A DNA stretch of 40,195 bases from Candidatus Bathyarchaeota archaeon (lineage in GTDB: Archaea > Thermoproteota > Bathyarchaeia > RBG-16-48-13 > GCA-020355125). Location of the stretch: assembly GCA_026014905.1 (NCBI GenBank), contig JAOZHK010000048.1, forward strand, positions 1 to 40,195, in the 5' to 3' direction. The position numbers and the translations under genes were made by a program. The notes beneath the pieces are model-generated. The model had not been told where the DNA came from, ran no database searches, and saw nothing but the letters and a program-made list of their open reading frames with translations. This document shows positions 1 through 6,209 of the stretch, piece after piece (within the stretch, counting starts at the first letter, position 1; every line of letters starts with the position of its first letter).

Positions 1-286
1 GCAACATTACACTGGCAGCGTACATACAAGAGTCTGCTTCACCAACAGAAACCTGCGCACCTTGTTCATGTAACAGTGTGAGCAACGCGGCTAACACCTG
101 GGTATTCGTGTAGCTTCCCGGCTTCGACGGCACACCTCCACATACATTGGGTTTAATGAAGACTCTTTGACCCGACCGTACATACGAGGATAGCCCACCC
201 ACCAAATCGAGCGTCGTTTTAACTAAAACATCATAATCATTGCTGTCAGACAAGGAGGCAATGGATACACGTGGACGTTGTTGCAT
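1..286 (-). CDS. DUF362 family protein, N-terminal part (runs off left edge)
   Basis: The minus strand from 286 to the window edge is open and encodes an N-terminus beginning MQQRPRVSIASL, followed by VFIKPNVCGG and later VSVGEADSCMY. A 'hxhKPNhV...' motif with a downstream 'GEAdS' is characteristic of DUF362 proteins, which often carry or sit near iron-sulfur domains; their function is poorly defined. The ATG at 286 has a GGAG just upstream and a TATA-like box at 337-349. The window holds two other DUF362 genes (30553-31503 and 38021-39223). The C-terminal part, including any cysteine cluster, is not visible. Confidence 0.75.
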   Translation of the reverse strand, partial: MQQRPRVSIASLSDSNDYDVLVKTTLDLVGGLSSYVRSGQRVFIKPNVCGGVPSKPGSYTNTQVLAALLTLLHEQGAQVSVGEADSCMYAASVML

Positions 287-336
287 ACTCCTCACGATAC
301 ACCATTCATTCGTTGAGAAATAGCGTGATGAGCTTA

Positions 337-349
337 TGATAATATAATT
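337..349 (-). promoter_or_regulatory. TATA-like box for the left-edge DUF362 gene
   Basis: AT-rich element reading AATTATATTATCA on the minus strand, about 57 nt upstream of the ATG at 286. This would leave a leader of roughly 30 nt containing GGAG. A (CG)n tract (362-370) lies just upstream of the box. Confidence 0.4.
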
Positions 350-358
350 GTTTCTGTT

Positions 359-445
359 TTACGCGCGCGCATTGAGAATTATACGCGCCTCAATTCCAGA
401 TATAACCGTTTTCTCCATTACAGGGTGATATGCCTTCATATGCAT
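359..445 (-). pseudogene. N-terminal coding remnant closed by a (CG)n tract
   Basis: A 28-codon frame starts MHMKAYHPVMEKTVISGI and reads into the CG tract, where it becomes Ala-Arg-Ala and then TAA. A TATA-like sequence lies upstream on the minus strand at about 486-497. The product is not recognised. I read it as the start of a gene whose body is missing, because other nearby remnants break at the same kind of tract. It could instead be a chance frame. Confidence 0.35.
362..370. repeat. (CG)n tract
   Basis: Nine alternating C/G bases. On the minus strand it closes the remnant at 359-445, and it lies upstream of the DUF362 TATA box. Confidence 0.8.
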
Positions 446-574
446 TCTATCATCTTGTGTGTGCGGTGCGGTGGAGAGAGTGTGAGTATATATGAAAGAA
501 GAGGTAGTGCTGGGAAGAGAGGATTGTGTGAATATGGCAATGGCCAAGTGTAAAACTAAAGTAAAGGAGAGGTG

Positions 575-727
575 TGGGTTTTAGGATTAAAATTAAACGA
601 AAAAAAAAAAATTCACGTGCCATATAGCACCCTTCAGCGTTCTGGAACTGGACGGTGCTCCTGATACATCAGGCTCAGGATGAGCCAGCGTGACCAAGGG
701 CACCTCCTTTTTGGTACGTCACTTCGC
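575..727 (-). repeat. Inverted duplicate block A, copy 1
   Basis: Read on the minus strand, this block matches the plus strand at 3730-3876. The start (GCGAAGTGACGTACC and about 25 further bases) is nearly identical; AGCACCGTCCAG is shared, as are the T-run and the AT-rich sequence beyond it. This copy can form GGCTCA/TGAGCC and CCTGAT/ATCAGG hairpins ahead of the T-run, so a small RNA with terminator is possible. A short frame on the opposite strand (QRDQGHLLFGTSLR) is an alternative. Homology to copy 2 ends exactly where a CG tract begins (725-734). Confidence 0.6.
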
Positions 728-734
728 GCGCGCG
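725..734. repeat. (CG)n tract
   Basis: Ten alternating C/G bases at the inner edge of duplicate block A copy 1. Copy 2 continues with unrelated sequence at the same point. Confidence 0.8.
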
Positions 735-743
735 TATAATCAT

Positions 744-1340
744 TTAAGATGTGAGGGGGACAAGGCGGGCTTCGATGATTTCGTTCTGCGGTAACGGTTC
801 CCGCACCCAGAAGGAAATCGTGATCGTGTCATTCGGCTGGACACGGCTCTTAGACCAATGTTGTTGCACTCCCACAAGCTGCCCATCTAAATCCACAAGA
901 CGAAATGGTATTGACGCGGTGTTTGATAAGTAATAGATTTTCGTGTAGTTGACATCATTAGCTTCTAAGATCATGTTTGGCACTACATCTCCCTTCGCAT
1001 CGTGTAACGTATATTGGAAGCGCATCGTGGCTTCCCACATAATATCATCCCACTGCGTGATGACGGTATAGGCTGCAATCATGCTAGCAAAAACAAGAAT
1101 CGCGATAAGTGGAACGTTTCGTCGCAGAGGAGGATCGGCATAGTCTATTACATATAGTCCGATGGTGGCAATCCAGGTGACGCCCATGGCAGGAATCAAT
1201 GTGCTACTGTTCAACCACCCAAACACCACGCCAACATTGACGAAGATGTAGACGCTGATCAAAGGGAGACTATACTTTAATAATCGTTTATAGGACGCAC
1301 GAATGAGGTCGATACGTTCCTGGAGCCATTGAGATGACAA
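744..1340 (-). CDS. Membrane protein with C-terminal extracytoplasmic domain
   Basis: A 198-residue protein with three hydrophobic segments at about residues 22-42, 48-66 and 76-95. A polar beta-rich region (about 100-198) follows and is probably outside the cell. The family is not recognised. The likely start is TTG at 1340; a TATA-like TATAATATAG on the minus strand at about 1354-1368 would give a nearly leaderless transcript. CG tracts lie on both sides (725-734 and 1412-1420). There are no catalytic motifs or cysteine clusters. Confidence 0.65.
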   Translation of the reverse strand: MSSQWLQERIDLIRASYKRLLKYSLPLISVYIFVNVGVVFGWLNSSTLIPAMGVTWIATIGLYVIDYADPPLRRNVPLIAILVFASMIAAYTVITQWDDIMWEATMRFQYTLHDAKGDVVPNMILEANDVNYTKIYYLSNTASIPFRLVDLDGQLVGVQQHWSKSRVQPNDTITISFWVREPLPQNEIIEARLVPLTS

Positions 1341-1382
1341 TCGTAGTCAACTCTTACTATATTATACATGAGAATATAGTGT

Positions 1383-1500
1383 TTATGCAAATAAAGTCCA
1401 GAACAGAATAAGCGCGCGCGTATTTTCAGAGAGCATCACACGGGCGTGTTTCCTTCTTATCTCGTCGAATACGACTACGCCCACGTCACCCGAACTGGCT
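1383..1500 (-). pseudogene. Coding remnant B1, paralogous to the remnant at 3479-3571
   Basis: The frame encodes SGDVGVVVFDEIRRK, closely matching RGDVDIVVFREIRRK in the remnant at 3479-3571; the DNA identity covers 1449-1491 against 3515-3557. No start codon is available: upstream the frame meets a TAG inside the GCTA tract (1498-1507). Downstream the frame reads through the CG tract (1412-1420). The gene family is not recognised. It looks like a broken copy missing its N-terminus. Confidence 0.45.
1412..1420. repeat. (CG)n tract
   Basis: Nine alternating bases upstream of the membrane protein at 744-1340 and inside the remnant B1 frame. Confidence 0.8.
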
Positions 1501-1507
1501 AGCTAGC
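1498..1507. repeat. (GCTA)n tract
   Basis: GCTAGCTAGC, self-complementary. It cuts the 5' side of remnant B1 and precedes the TATA-like box near 1511-1520 on the plus strand. Confidence 0.8.
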
Positions 1508-1546
1508 GTATCAATATATCACGGTTACCAGATCACAGGCTCGTTT

Positions 1547-1594
1547 ATGGAATTTGTTTGGCACGAGCAAGACACACACAGAGACGCTAGCTAG
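1547..1594 (+). pseudogene. Short N-terminal coding remnant closed by a (GCTA)n tract
   Basis: An ATG frame reads MEFVWHEQDTHRD and then Ala-Ser-stop inside the GCTA tract (1586-1597). A TATA-like CAATATATC lies about 30 nt upstream. At 15 codons it is too short to assign. It is reported because it repeats the local layout of promoter, gene start, tract. Confidence 0.3.
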
Positions 1595-1597
1595 CTA
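1586..1597. repeat. (GCTA)n tract
   Basis: Three GCTA units; provides the stop codon of the remnant at 1547-1594. Confidence 0.8.
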
Positions 1598-1706
1598 CGA
1601 TCAATTAGCGTTTTTATATGTACAGAAGTGTACTAGAAATACAATTATTTACCATCTTAATATGTATTAAAGTAATTTTTCACGTAGTACTTACTGAGTT
1701 GACGTT

Positions 1707-1784
1707 TTGGGGAGGACAGAACAATCAATCATCATCAAGGCTTCACGTGAAAAAATCTGGGAAATGCTGGTGCTAGCTAGCTAG
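1707..1784 (+). pseudogene. SRPBCC/polyketide-cyclase-like protein, N-terminal remnant
   Basis: A TTG frame reads LGRTEQSIIIKASREKIWEML and then stops at TAG inside the GCTA tract. The pattern 'sIvIkAsrEkvWemL' is the usual first strand and helix of SRPBCC (START-like) proteins, normally about 140-160 residues. Only about 20 residues remain. No continuation of the fold is visible after the tract, which is followed directly by the ICMT-like gene. The family call rests on this short motif only. Confidence 0.45.
1772..1784. repeat. (GCTA)n tract
   Basis: GCTAGCTAGCTAG; closes the SRPBCC-like remnant and lies just upstream of the ICMT-like gene. Confidence 0.85.
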
Positions 1785-1830
1785 GTAAAAATACGTAAAA
1801 TTGTTAACAGCTACGTGGGGGGGTTTTTGC

Positions 1831-2499
1831 ATGAAAGAGAGGGATGATGGAAAAGTAAGGGATCTAGAGGAGAGACTTCAGAAAGGGGAGATTACTCACA
1901 AAGAAGCATATAAACTACTCATTGAAAGAGGATTTACCGAAAGTGGAGCAAGCATCGCGCGCCCGCATGTACTCGTCTTGTTTATTGCCTTATGGATTGC
2001 GTTTTTTGCTCTATGGCTACTTCCCCCTATTGCACAAGCACTAGATCTCGATTTTCTAGCGTTCTTCAGCGGACTGCAGAGCTTCACAATTCCATCGGTC
2101 GTCATATACGTATCAATTGTTATCGTTGCACTTGGTACCGTTCTTTTCATCTGGGCGAACCTTACACACAAAGCCAGAGGCGGGATTAACAGAGCTGATG
2201 AAACCATTATCTTTTACAGGGAGGGGCTTTATCAGTTTGTAAGACACCCACAAAATCTCACCAGTATTACATGGTTCATATTTTTCCCCGTTATTCTCAG
2301 TCAATACACCCACTTCACAATCCTTACGGTTGTCGCCATCGCCCTGATGATGGTATACATATCCATCGCATCACATCTCGAAGAAAAAAGCAATATAGAG
2401 AAATGGGGCGATGAATACCGACAATACGTGAGCGAAGTCCCAAGATACAACATACTGTTAGGGGTTTGGAGACATATTAGGGGAAAGAAATCAAAGTAA
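1831..2499 (+). CDS. ICMT/phospholipid N-methyltransferase-like membrane protein
   Basis: A 222-residue integral membrane methyltransferase-like protein. Residues 1-35 form a charged helical segment (DLEERLQKGEITHKEAYKLL) seen in archaeal relatives. Hydrophobic segments lie near 46-66, 88-108, 145-160 and 163-182. The C-terminal signature is intact: GLYQFVRHP (RHP at 138-140), then HLEEK and W-GDEY. In this family these residues bind S-adenosylmethionine. The substrate (prenyl-cysteine, lipid or small molecule) cannot be told. I prefer the ATG at 1831 over TTG at 1801. A second, distinct member is at 6203-6889. Confidence 0.8.
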   Translation: MKERDDGKVRDLEERLQKGEITHKEAYKLLIERGFTESGASIARPHVLVLFIALWIAFFALWLLPPIAQALDLDFLAFFSGLQSFTIPSVVIYVSIVIVALGTVLFIWANLTHKARGGINRADETIIFYREGLYQFVRHPQNLTSITWFIFFPVILSQYTHFTILTVVAIALMMVYISIASHLEEKSNIEKWGDEYRQYVSEVPRYNILLGVWRHIRGKKSK

Positions 2500-2585
2500 T
2501 ACAACCCAAATATCTTTTTACCAAATATTTTTCCTGAATATGATAGACCATCAGGCATCAGACGAGAATTGACACAGAAAAAAAG

Positions 2586-2595
2586 GCGCGCGCGC
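2586..2595. repeat. (CG)n tract between convergent genes
   Basis: Ten alternating bases in the short gap between the stop codons of the ICMT-like gene and the F420-type reductase gene. Confidence 0.8.
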
Positions 2596-2600
2596 ATGCG

Positions 2601-3071
2601 CTAGGAACCACTAGCGCTTGACCGCTGTCTGATAGTCACGATTGGATACGTTCTAGCAGCCGTGGTTACTAACTCGCTGAATTGTTCTTCCGTTGTCTCA
2701 GGTGTTATTCCAATGAGATCCGCATGGAAATGCCGTACATATTCTGCGAGTCGAGGCACCGCCTCTGTCTCATCATGTTCGATTGTTCGTGCGAGGCATT
2801 CCATTGTTTTACCCTTGTAAAACATGTCGACCTTAGACTCTGTACGAAAGTTGCGCCACCAATTGGGTAGTTGACCAAAGCATCCAGGCACGACAATATA
2901 TTCATCGTTGTACGGTGCGACATGAAACACGAGCGAGCGTTTCTTCTGCGTTTTTCTGCCCGTGTAGGTTAGGATCACCCAGTTGTCAGGGAGCAGTGAG
3001 CGAAAAGGCGAACGTAGGAGTATGCTAAGGAGAGGATTGAACACATTGTTGGAGAGCCAGTACATCAGCAT
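2601..3071 (-). CDS. Deazaflavin (F420)-dependent nitroreductase-family protein
   Basis: 156 residues, the usual size for the DDN-like/DUF385 split-barrel family. Recognisable segments are VILTYTGRKTQKKRSLVF (cofactor phosphate-binding 'TGRKTGk.R'), YIVVPG and PNWWRNF. Members use F420H2 or flavin to reduce quinones or nitro compounds. No F420 biosynthesis gene is visible here, so the cofactor is inferred. The start is the ATG at 3071. The C-terminus (SSASGS) runs close to the CG tract but the core domain is complete. Confidence 0.75.
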   Translation of the reverse strand: MLMYWLSNNVFNPLLSILLRSPFRSLLPDNWVILTYTGRKTQKKRSLVFHVAPYNDEYIVVPGCFGQLPNWWRNFRTESKVDMFYKGKTMECLARTIEHDETEAVPRLAEYVRHFHADLIGITPETTEEQFSELVTTAARTYPIVTIRQRSSASGS

Positions 3072-3276
3072 GTTTTAGCCCCACTGGGATTAAAGACGAT
3101 CTCTTTATTAGCTCTATCCAGCATACTCTCTATAACACTCTTTCAAGTCTTTGTGAGTCAGTCTGAGTTCCCTTTTTCACACGCACATAGAGTCTGTAGG
3201 AGGTGAGTAACTGTCACATCTATCTGATGAAGAGTATGAAAAAGAAAAGCGTAATATAACAAAATATCATAATTGG

Positions 3277-3459
3277 ATGGAAATACCATTACTCATTTGC
3301 TTCTTTATCGGGATCATTACCGCAGCGTTCAACTTCACGATTGGAGGCTTCACGCCGATCATCTGGTTTGTACTATCGTTTTGGTGTACACTGGTGATCA
3401 TCTGCATGGAAGTCACAATGATTCGCACAGCCGTTACACGAAAAGAATCAACCAGCTAG
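3277..3459 (+). CDS. Small membrane protein with two transmembrane segments
   Basis: 60 residues with hydrophobic stretches at about 4-22 and 26-48 and a basic, polar tail. A start with ATG and an upstream AT-rich GTAATATAAC support expression. The stop codon TAG lies in AGCTAG and is followed by a CTTTCG/CGAAAG hairpin. The function is not recognised. It may be complete, but the stop inside a GCTA-like sequence leaves truncation possible. Confidence 0.45.
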   Translation: MEIPLLICFFIGIITAAFNFTIGGFTPIIWFVLSFWCTLVIICMEVTMIRTAVTRKESTS

Positions 3460-3462
3460 TTA

Positions 3463-3478
3463 CTTTCGTTTCCGAAAG
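3463..3478 (+). terminator. Hairpin after the small membrane protein
   Basis: Six-bp stem CTTTCG/CGAAAG with a TTTC loop, directly followed by a GCTA tract. Either strand could use it as a terminator; no clear T-run follows. Confidence 0.3.
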
Positions 3479-3487
3479 CTAGCTAGC
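3478..3487. repeat. (GCTA)n tract
   Basis: GCTAGCTAGC; supplies the TAG stop of the minus-strand remnant 3479-3571. Confidence 0.8.
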
Positions 3488-3571
3488 ACACTTCTCCTCT
3501 ACCTCACTTTTCGTTTTCCTTCTTATCTCGCGGAATACGACTATGTCCACGTCACCCCTGAAAAGAGGCAT
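3479..3571 (-). pseudogene. Coding remnant B2, N-terminal, closed by a (GCTA)n tract
   Basis: A 30-codon frame starts MPLFRGDVDIVVFREIRRK, continues with KSEVEEK, and ends Cys-Ala-Ser-stop inside the tract. A TATA-like box (about 3588-3602, TATATAATAAAG on the minus strand) places the ATG at a leaderless position. Remnant B1 shares the core GDVxxVVFxEIRRK, showing two copies of the same unrecognised gene start. The tract cuts B2 downstream of the homology and B1 upstream of it. Confidence 0.5.
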
Positions 3572-3729
3572 ATTCGAGAATACGGCTTTATTATATATTA
3601 TTATCATGATGATTAACACTCTGTCCCTGCCTCAACCACATACCTGTGTTACCACGCTGTTCACGAGTATACGCTTTGATTCCGTGAGGCACGCGGTATC
3701 CTGAGGCACGTGCACCATCCTTTTTGACA

Positions 3730-3876
3730 GCGAAGTGACGTACCAAAAAGGAGGTGCCCTCGGTCACGCTGATTCAGCCTGCACCAGACTGTCCAGAAGC
3801 ACCGTCCAGTATCAGAACTCACGCTGAGTACTTGGCTTGGGAATTTTTTTTTCGTTAAATTTTAACCCCAAACCCA
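3730..3876 (+). repeat. Inverted duplicate block A, copy 2
   Basis: Inverted counterpart of 575-727. It runs from GCGAAGTGACGTACC through AGCACCGTCCAG and ACTCA-CGC-TGAGT (a hairpin) to a run of nine T and CGTTAAATTTTAACC. A hairpin followed by a T-run would fit an archaeal RNA terminator, so a small RNA is possible. Homology continues beyond the T-run, which argues for duplicated DNA rather than an RNA gene alone. No other copy was noticed. Confidence 0.6.
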
Positions 3877-3949
3877 AACAACATATAGCTCTTCCATATC
3901 ATTAACTAGCGTGATATTTCTAGAATTTTTATGAGTTAGGATGATCTAG

Positions 3950-4003
3950 ATGCCAAGAGAATTTTTTGTAGTTATTGAAGGTCCTGACGCGCGCGCGATT
4001 TAA
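3950..4003 (+). pseudogene. Thymidylate kinase, N-terminal remnant cut at a (CG)n tract
   Basis: The ATG frame reads MPREFFVVIEGPD, the classic first strand of archaeal and bacterial thymidylate kinase (FIVIEGxDGSGKST). The P-loop should follow, but the CG tract starts at the codon after Asp; the frame becomes Ala-Arg-Ala-Ile-stop. Normal length is about 200 residues. Removing one CG unit would extend the frame through DLSSELVRISAVE to TAA, but this tail is not clearly kinase sequence. The family call rests on the beta1/P-loop lead-in. Confidence 0.5.
3988..3997. repeat. (CG)n tract
   Basis: Ten alternating bases replacing the P-loop position of the thymidylate kinase remnant. Confidence 0.85.
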
Positions 4004-4240
4004 GCTCAGAACTCGTACGAATCAGCGCGGTGGAATAACGAGTATTCCATTCTTTTTCAGCTCAAGCCATCATTGTTAAATATCATACGATCATAAAATC
4101 TTCAGATACCGTTACATTCATGAGTATTTACTACGCTATTTGTACTGAGGAAAAGCGTATAATAGTTGATTCACTATTAGAGTGCCCTAACAGCACTACG
4201 CACTTGAAATCGAGACGAGTAAGCGGGGTGGGGAAGCAAA

Positions 4241-4564
4241 TTGTCTGAAAAAGAGGTCAAGTGTCCCCATTGTCAGAAGACGATTGAAGGCAATGATGTC
4301 GCCTACTGTCCGCATTGTGGAGCGTATCTTGAGGATGCCCCCCTTGACTCTGGTTGGTATCCTGATGATTTAGCACATGGCTTTTACCTGACGCGCGGAG
4401 GACGAACCGGATTTGCTTTTGAGCGGGGAGGGAGATCAGGGTTTACTGCCCCTCCTGTCGAGCAATACTATTGCTCAACATGTGGCACATACATTCCTTC
4501 ACGAGAAGTAGTTGAGGGTAAATGTCCTCAATGTAACAAACCCTTGAAGAAGATGAATCCTTAA
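4241..4564 (+). CDS. Double zinc-ribbon protein
   Basis: 107 residues, TTG start. Four CxxC knuckles (C8/C11, C23/C26, C78/C81, C95/C98) make two four-cysteine zinc sites. The linker carries a near-tandem RGGRTGF and RGGRSGF (residues 52-58 and 62-68). No enzymatic domain is present. Such small zinc ribbons in archaea are often nucleic-acid or protein-binding adaptors, but the partner is unknown. A TATA-like GTATAATAG lies upstream near 4157. The gene appears intact and lies between two CG tracts. Confidence 0.7.
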   Translation: MSEKEVKCPHCQKTIEGNDVAYCPHCGAYLEDAPLDSGWYPDDLAHGFYLTRGGRTGFAFERGGRSGFTAPPVEQYYCSTCGTYIPSREVVEGKCPQCNKPLKKMNP

Positions 4565-4621
4565 CGAGAATATTAGTTACAAAATTAGAGCGCCTCTTTT
4601 CCATAATGCTCCTTCTCCAGT

Positions 4622-4639
4622 ACTGTACTATAGTACAGT
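4622..4639. promoter_or_regulatory. Perfect 18-bp palindrome
   Basis: ACTGTACTATAGTACAGT is perfectly self-complementary, downstream of the zinc-ribbon gene and 35 bp before a CG tract. It may be an operator or a terminator hairpin; no T-run follows. Confidence 0.5.
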
Positions 4640-4673
4640 CTATAGTCTGAACCTCGCCGTTCTCACTGTAGAG

Positions 4674-4684
4674 GCGCGCGCGCG
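4674..4684. repeat. (CG)n tract
   Basis: Eleven alternating bases between the zinc-ribbon gene and a small cysteine-containing frame. Confidence 0.8.
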
Positions 4685-4744
4685 TACCAGGAGAGCGTAA
4701 CCATTTTGTACATTCAGTAATGTAAAAGCTACAGCAGTGATTCA

Positions 4745-4909
4745 ATGAAAGTCTTTCAACAGTATCTCTGTGAACTGTGCAGCAACGCCATCGCACATAT
4801 GCGTGGAAACGATGAAGTTGAATTCGTCGTCTGTGCCACTGGTGCCAGTGGCTTTCCTATCGATCGACGTTGTCCCCAGTTCCAGTTTGAAGAGAGCATC
4901 GTCGGTTAA
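4745..4909 (+). CDS. Small four-cysteine protein, 54 residues
   Basis: An ATG frame begins MKVFQQYLCELCSNAI and contains later FVVCATG and RRCPQF before TAA. Cysteines at 9, 12, 30 and 45 could form one zinc site, and the composition looks coding. I do not recognise the family. No Shine-Dalgarno sequence is obvious. It is placed between a CG tract (4674-4684) and a GCTA tract (4929-4937), so it may be another remnant that happens to keep a natural stop. Confidence 0.4.
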   Translation: MKVFQQYLCELCSNAIAHMRGNDEVEFVVCATGASGFPIDRRCPQFQFEESIVG

Positions 4910-4928
4910 CAGGAAATCCTAAGCGCCA

Positions 4929-4937
4929 GCTAGCTAG
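4929..4937. repeat. (GCTA)n tract
   Basis: GCTAGCTAG downstream of the small four-cysteine frame. Confidence 0.75.
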
Positions 4938-4992
4938 TATATGCACTCGCTGTGAAGTGAGCGGTAGGTCACTCGACTTGGTTATGCACAAG

Positions 4993-5079
4993 CTAGTTTG
5001 CTTCATAGTTGTGGGCGCGCTGTTTTAATCCATACACGATACCAAGGAACGCCCGCAGACCGATGAGGTATTCAATCAT
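4993..5079 (-). other. Possible 28-codon remnant frame
   Basis: Minus-strand ATG frame MIEYLIGLRAFLGIVYGLKQ ending at a TAG within AAGCTAGTT. Amino-acid choice looks coding-like but there is no recognisable family, promoter or SD. The frame stays open upstream for about 20 codons without a start. Confidence 0.2.
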
Positions 5080-5406
5080 ACATAACCACCATCTGGAACA
5101 AACTAAGTTCGCTCGAATGATGTAGTTTTTCTTGGTCGTTTAACTCGTTTCCGACAGGGAAGACGGACGATATGTCTTTGTTCCGTTTTTGCGAATAATT
5201 CACGCCACTTCATCGAACTTCACCTTTCATTGCTGAAAGTATTTCCATTGATGTGTAATAAATACGCAAGTAAAAGCGATCAGCACGACAAAATCAGACA
5301 TGAATATAATAATCAGCTTCTGAAAGGCTAGTTAACTCTATAGAATAACTGATATATTGTGATATTTGTAGCGAGCTAGCACGAAGATCTATATCGAGAA
5401 TACCGA
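5080..5406. other. Intergenic stretch with no recognised gene
   Basis: AT-rich sequence with scattered stops on both strands. I see no convincing gene or RNA. A GAGCTAGC element lies near 5373 and a CG tract begins at 5407. Confidence 0.5.
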
Positions 5407-5418
5407 CGCGCGCGCGCG
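5407..5418. repeat. (CG)n tract, longest in the window
   Basis: Twelve alternating C/G bases in intergenic sequence. Confidence 0.85.
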
Positions 5419-5501
5419 TAATCGCTTGGTGGGCGTTTTAAACACGCTCCTATTTGTTTGAGGATTATCATTGCTTAAATGATCTTCGGATGACGCTATT
5501 A

Positions 5502-5573
5502 TTACACGCGAGTGCCAGATAGCGCGATGTTTTCCTCTTCCACCCAGTCTTCATAGCTAGCTAGCGTTGGCAC
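5502..5573 (-). other. Possible 23-codon frame reading through a (GCTA)n tract
   Basis: A GTG with AGGAG four bases upstream starts MPT, reads the tract in frame as Leu-Ala-Ser, then YEDWVEEENIALSGTRV and TAA. The part after the tract looks like a gene C-terminus. It is the only remnant where a GCTA tract is crossed without a stop. Confidence 0.25.
5554..5565. repeat. (GCTA)n tract
   Basis: TAGCTAGCTAGC; read in frame by the small frame at 5502-5573. Confidence 0.8.
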
Positions 5574-5602
5574 CTAACTCCTCTCTTTTTCGAACTTCTC
5601 AT

Positions 5603-5622
5603 TTGAAGCCCTTAAATCCCAG
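5603..5622 (+). repeat. Dispersed TTGAAG...AATCCCAG motif, copy 1
   Basis: TTGAAGCCCTTAAATCCCAG; related to copies at 6121, 6995 and 12395. It lies 35 bp before a GCTA tract. Confidence 0.5.
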
Positions 5623-5656
5623 ATCGAAGTATTATCTCAGTATTGACAGCTAGATG

Positions 5657-5675
5657 TAGCTAGCTAGCTAGCTAG
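5657..5675. repeat. (GCTA)n tract
   Basis: Nineteen bases of TAGC repeats immediately upstream of the GTG start at 5683. Confidence 0.9.
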
Positions 5676-5682
5676 GAATGCT

Positions 5683-6072
5683 GTGAACAGACGTGTGATG
5701 CTCGTGGTGGGCGTACTCATCATCGGGATAGGACTGTATACGCTTTTCACGTATCCAAGTATCGCCATACGTTTTCCCGTGTCGTTTACGATTGGAGCGG
5801 ATACACAACAGGAAGCCTTGGAGTTGTCGGTGTTGCAAAGTCAGGTCCGCGTAGATGTCGTAGTGGCGACAGGATCAACGTGGTGGACAGCTCAGATTCT
5901 TCAAGGAGACACTGAGGTTTGGAGTCACGCGATGACGCAGAATGACCAGACGGTGTTTCAAAGCGACTGGATTATGCTCTCTGCGGGGTCATATAATTTC
6001 ACCTATACCGCGGCAAGTCTCGCCGCTCTTGACCTCGAGGTCACCATCACCGTGAAAGGCGGTTTCTGGTAA
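5683..6072 (+). CDS. Membrane-anchored extracytoplasmic protein
   Basis: 129 residues from GTG. Residues 1-5 are basic and 6-24 form one hydrophobic segment (LVVGVLIIGIGLYTLF), a signal anchor. The rest is beta-rich with no cysteines, including WTAQILQGDTEVW and LSAGSYNFTYTA, which resembles Ig-like or COG1470-type surface domains. The exact family is not recognised. The start lies only 7 bp after a 19-bp GCTA tract, so the normal upstream region may have been replaced. The gene itself looks intact. Confidence 0.55.
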   Translation: MNRRVMLVVGVLIIGIGLYTLFTYPSIAIRFPVSFTIGADTQQEALELSVLQSQVRVDVVVATGSTWWTAQILQGDTEVWSHAMTQNDQTVFQSDWIMLSAGSYNFTYTAASLAALDLEVTITVKGGFW

Positions 6073-6120
6073 GCCATCGATACCAATTGTCTATCAAAGC
6101 GTCACTCCTTTTTCTTTCTA

Positions 6121-6139
6121 TTAAAGTCTTCAATCCCAG
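6121..6139 (+). repeat. Dispersed TTGAAG...AATCCCAG motif, copy 2
   Basis: TTAAAGTCTTCAATCCCAG, 7 bp before a GCTA tract. Confidence 0.5.
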
Positions 6140-6145
6140 ATTCTT

Positions 6146-6156
6146 CTAGCTAGCTA
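6146..6156. repeat. (GCTA)n tract
   Basis: CTAGCTAGCTA; supplies the stop of the remnant at 6150-6209. Confidence 0.8.
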
Positions 6157-6209
6157 TTCCCGATTTTCACAATCACTGGAGGTTCGATGTCACGATTTGG
6201 GTTTACCAA
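6150..6209 (-). pseudogene. N-terminal remnant of a gene downstream of the ICMT-like gene
   Basis: A TTG overlapping the ICMT stop (TTGGTAA) begins MVNPNRDIEPPVIVKIGN, then Ser-stop inside the GCTA tract. The overlap is typical of translational coupling in an operon, so a second gene probably once followed. Family unknown. Confidence 0.35.

Noticed and set aside
598..612. Poly-A run as an assembly or cloning artefact
   Set aside because: The matching T-run occurs in the second copy of the duplicate block, so it belongs to the repeat.
575..3876. Composite transposon with the inverted block as terminal repeats
   Set aside because: No transposase or target-site duplication found; kept only as a duplicate-block observation.
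4443..4796. Minus-strand frame of 117 codons overlapping the zinc-ribbon gene
   Set aside because: It overlaps a convincing gene and crosses a CG tract; no family signal. The stretch after the tract looks partly coding but has no own stop before the zinc-ribbon gene.
5290..5480. 58-codon minus-strand frame reading through both a CG and a GCTA element
   Set aside because: AT-rich, repeated Ile/Ser/Tyr composition without a motif, promoter or SD; probably chance.
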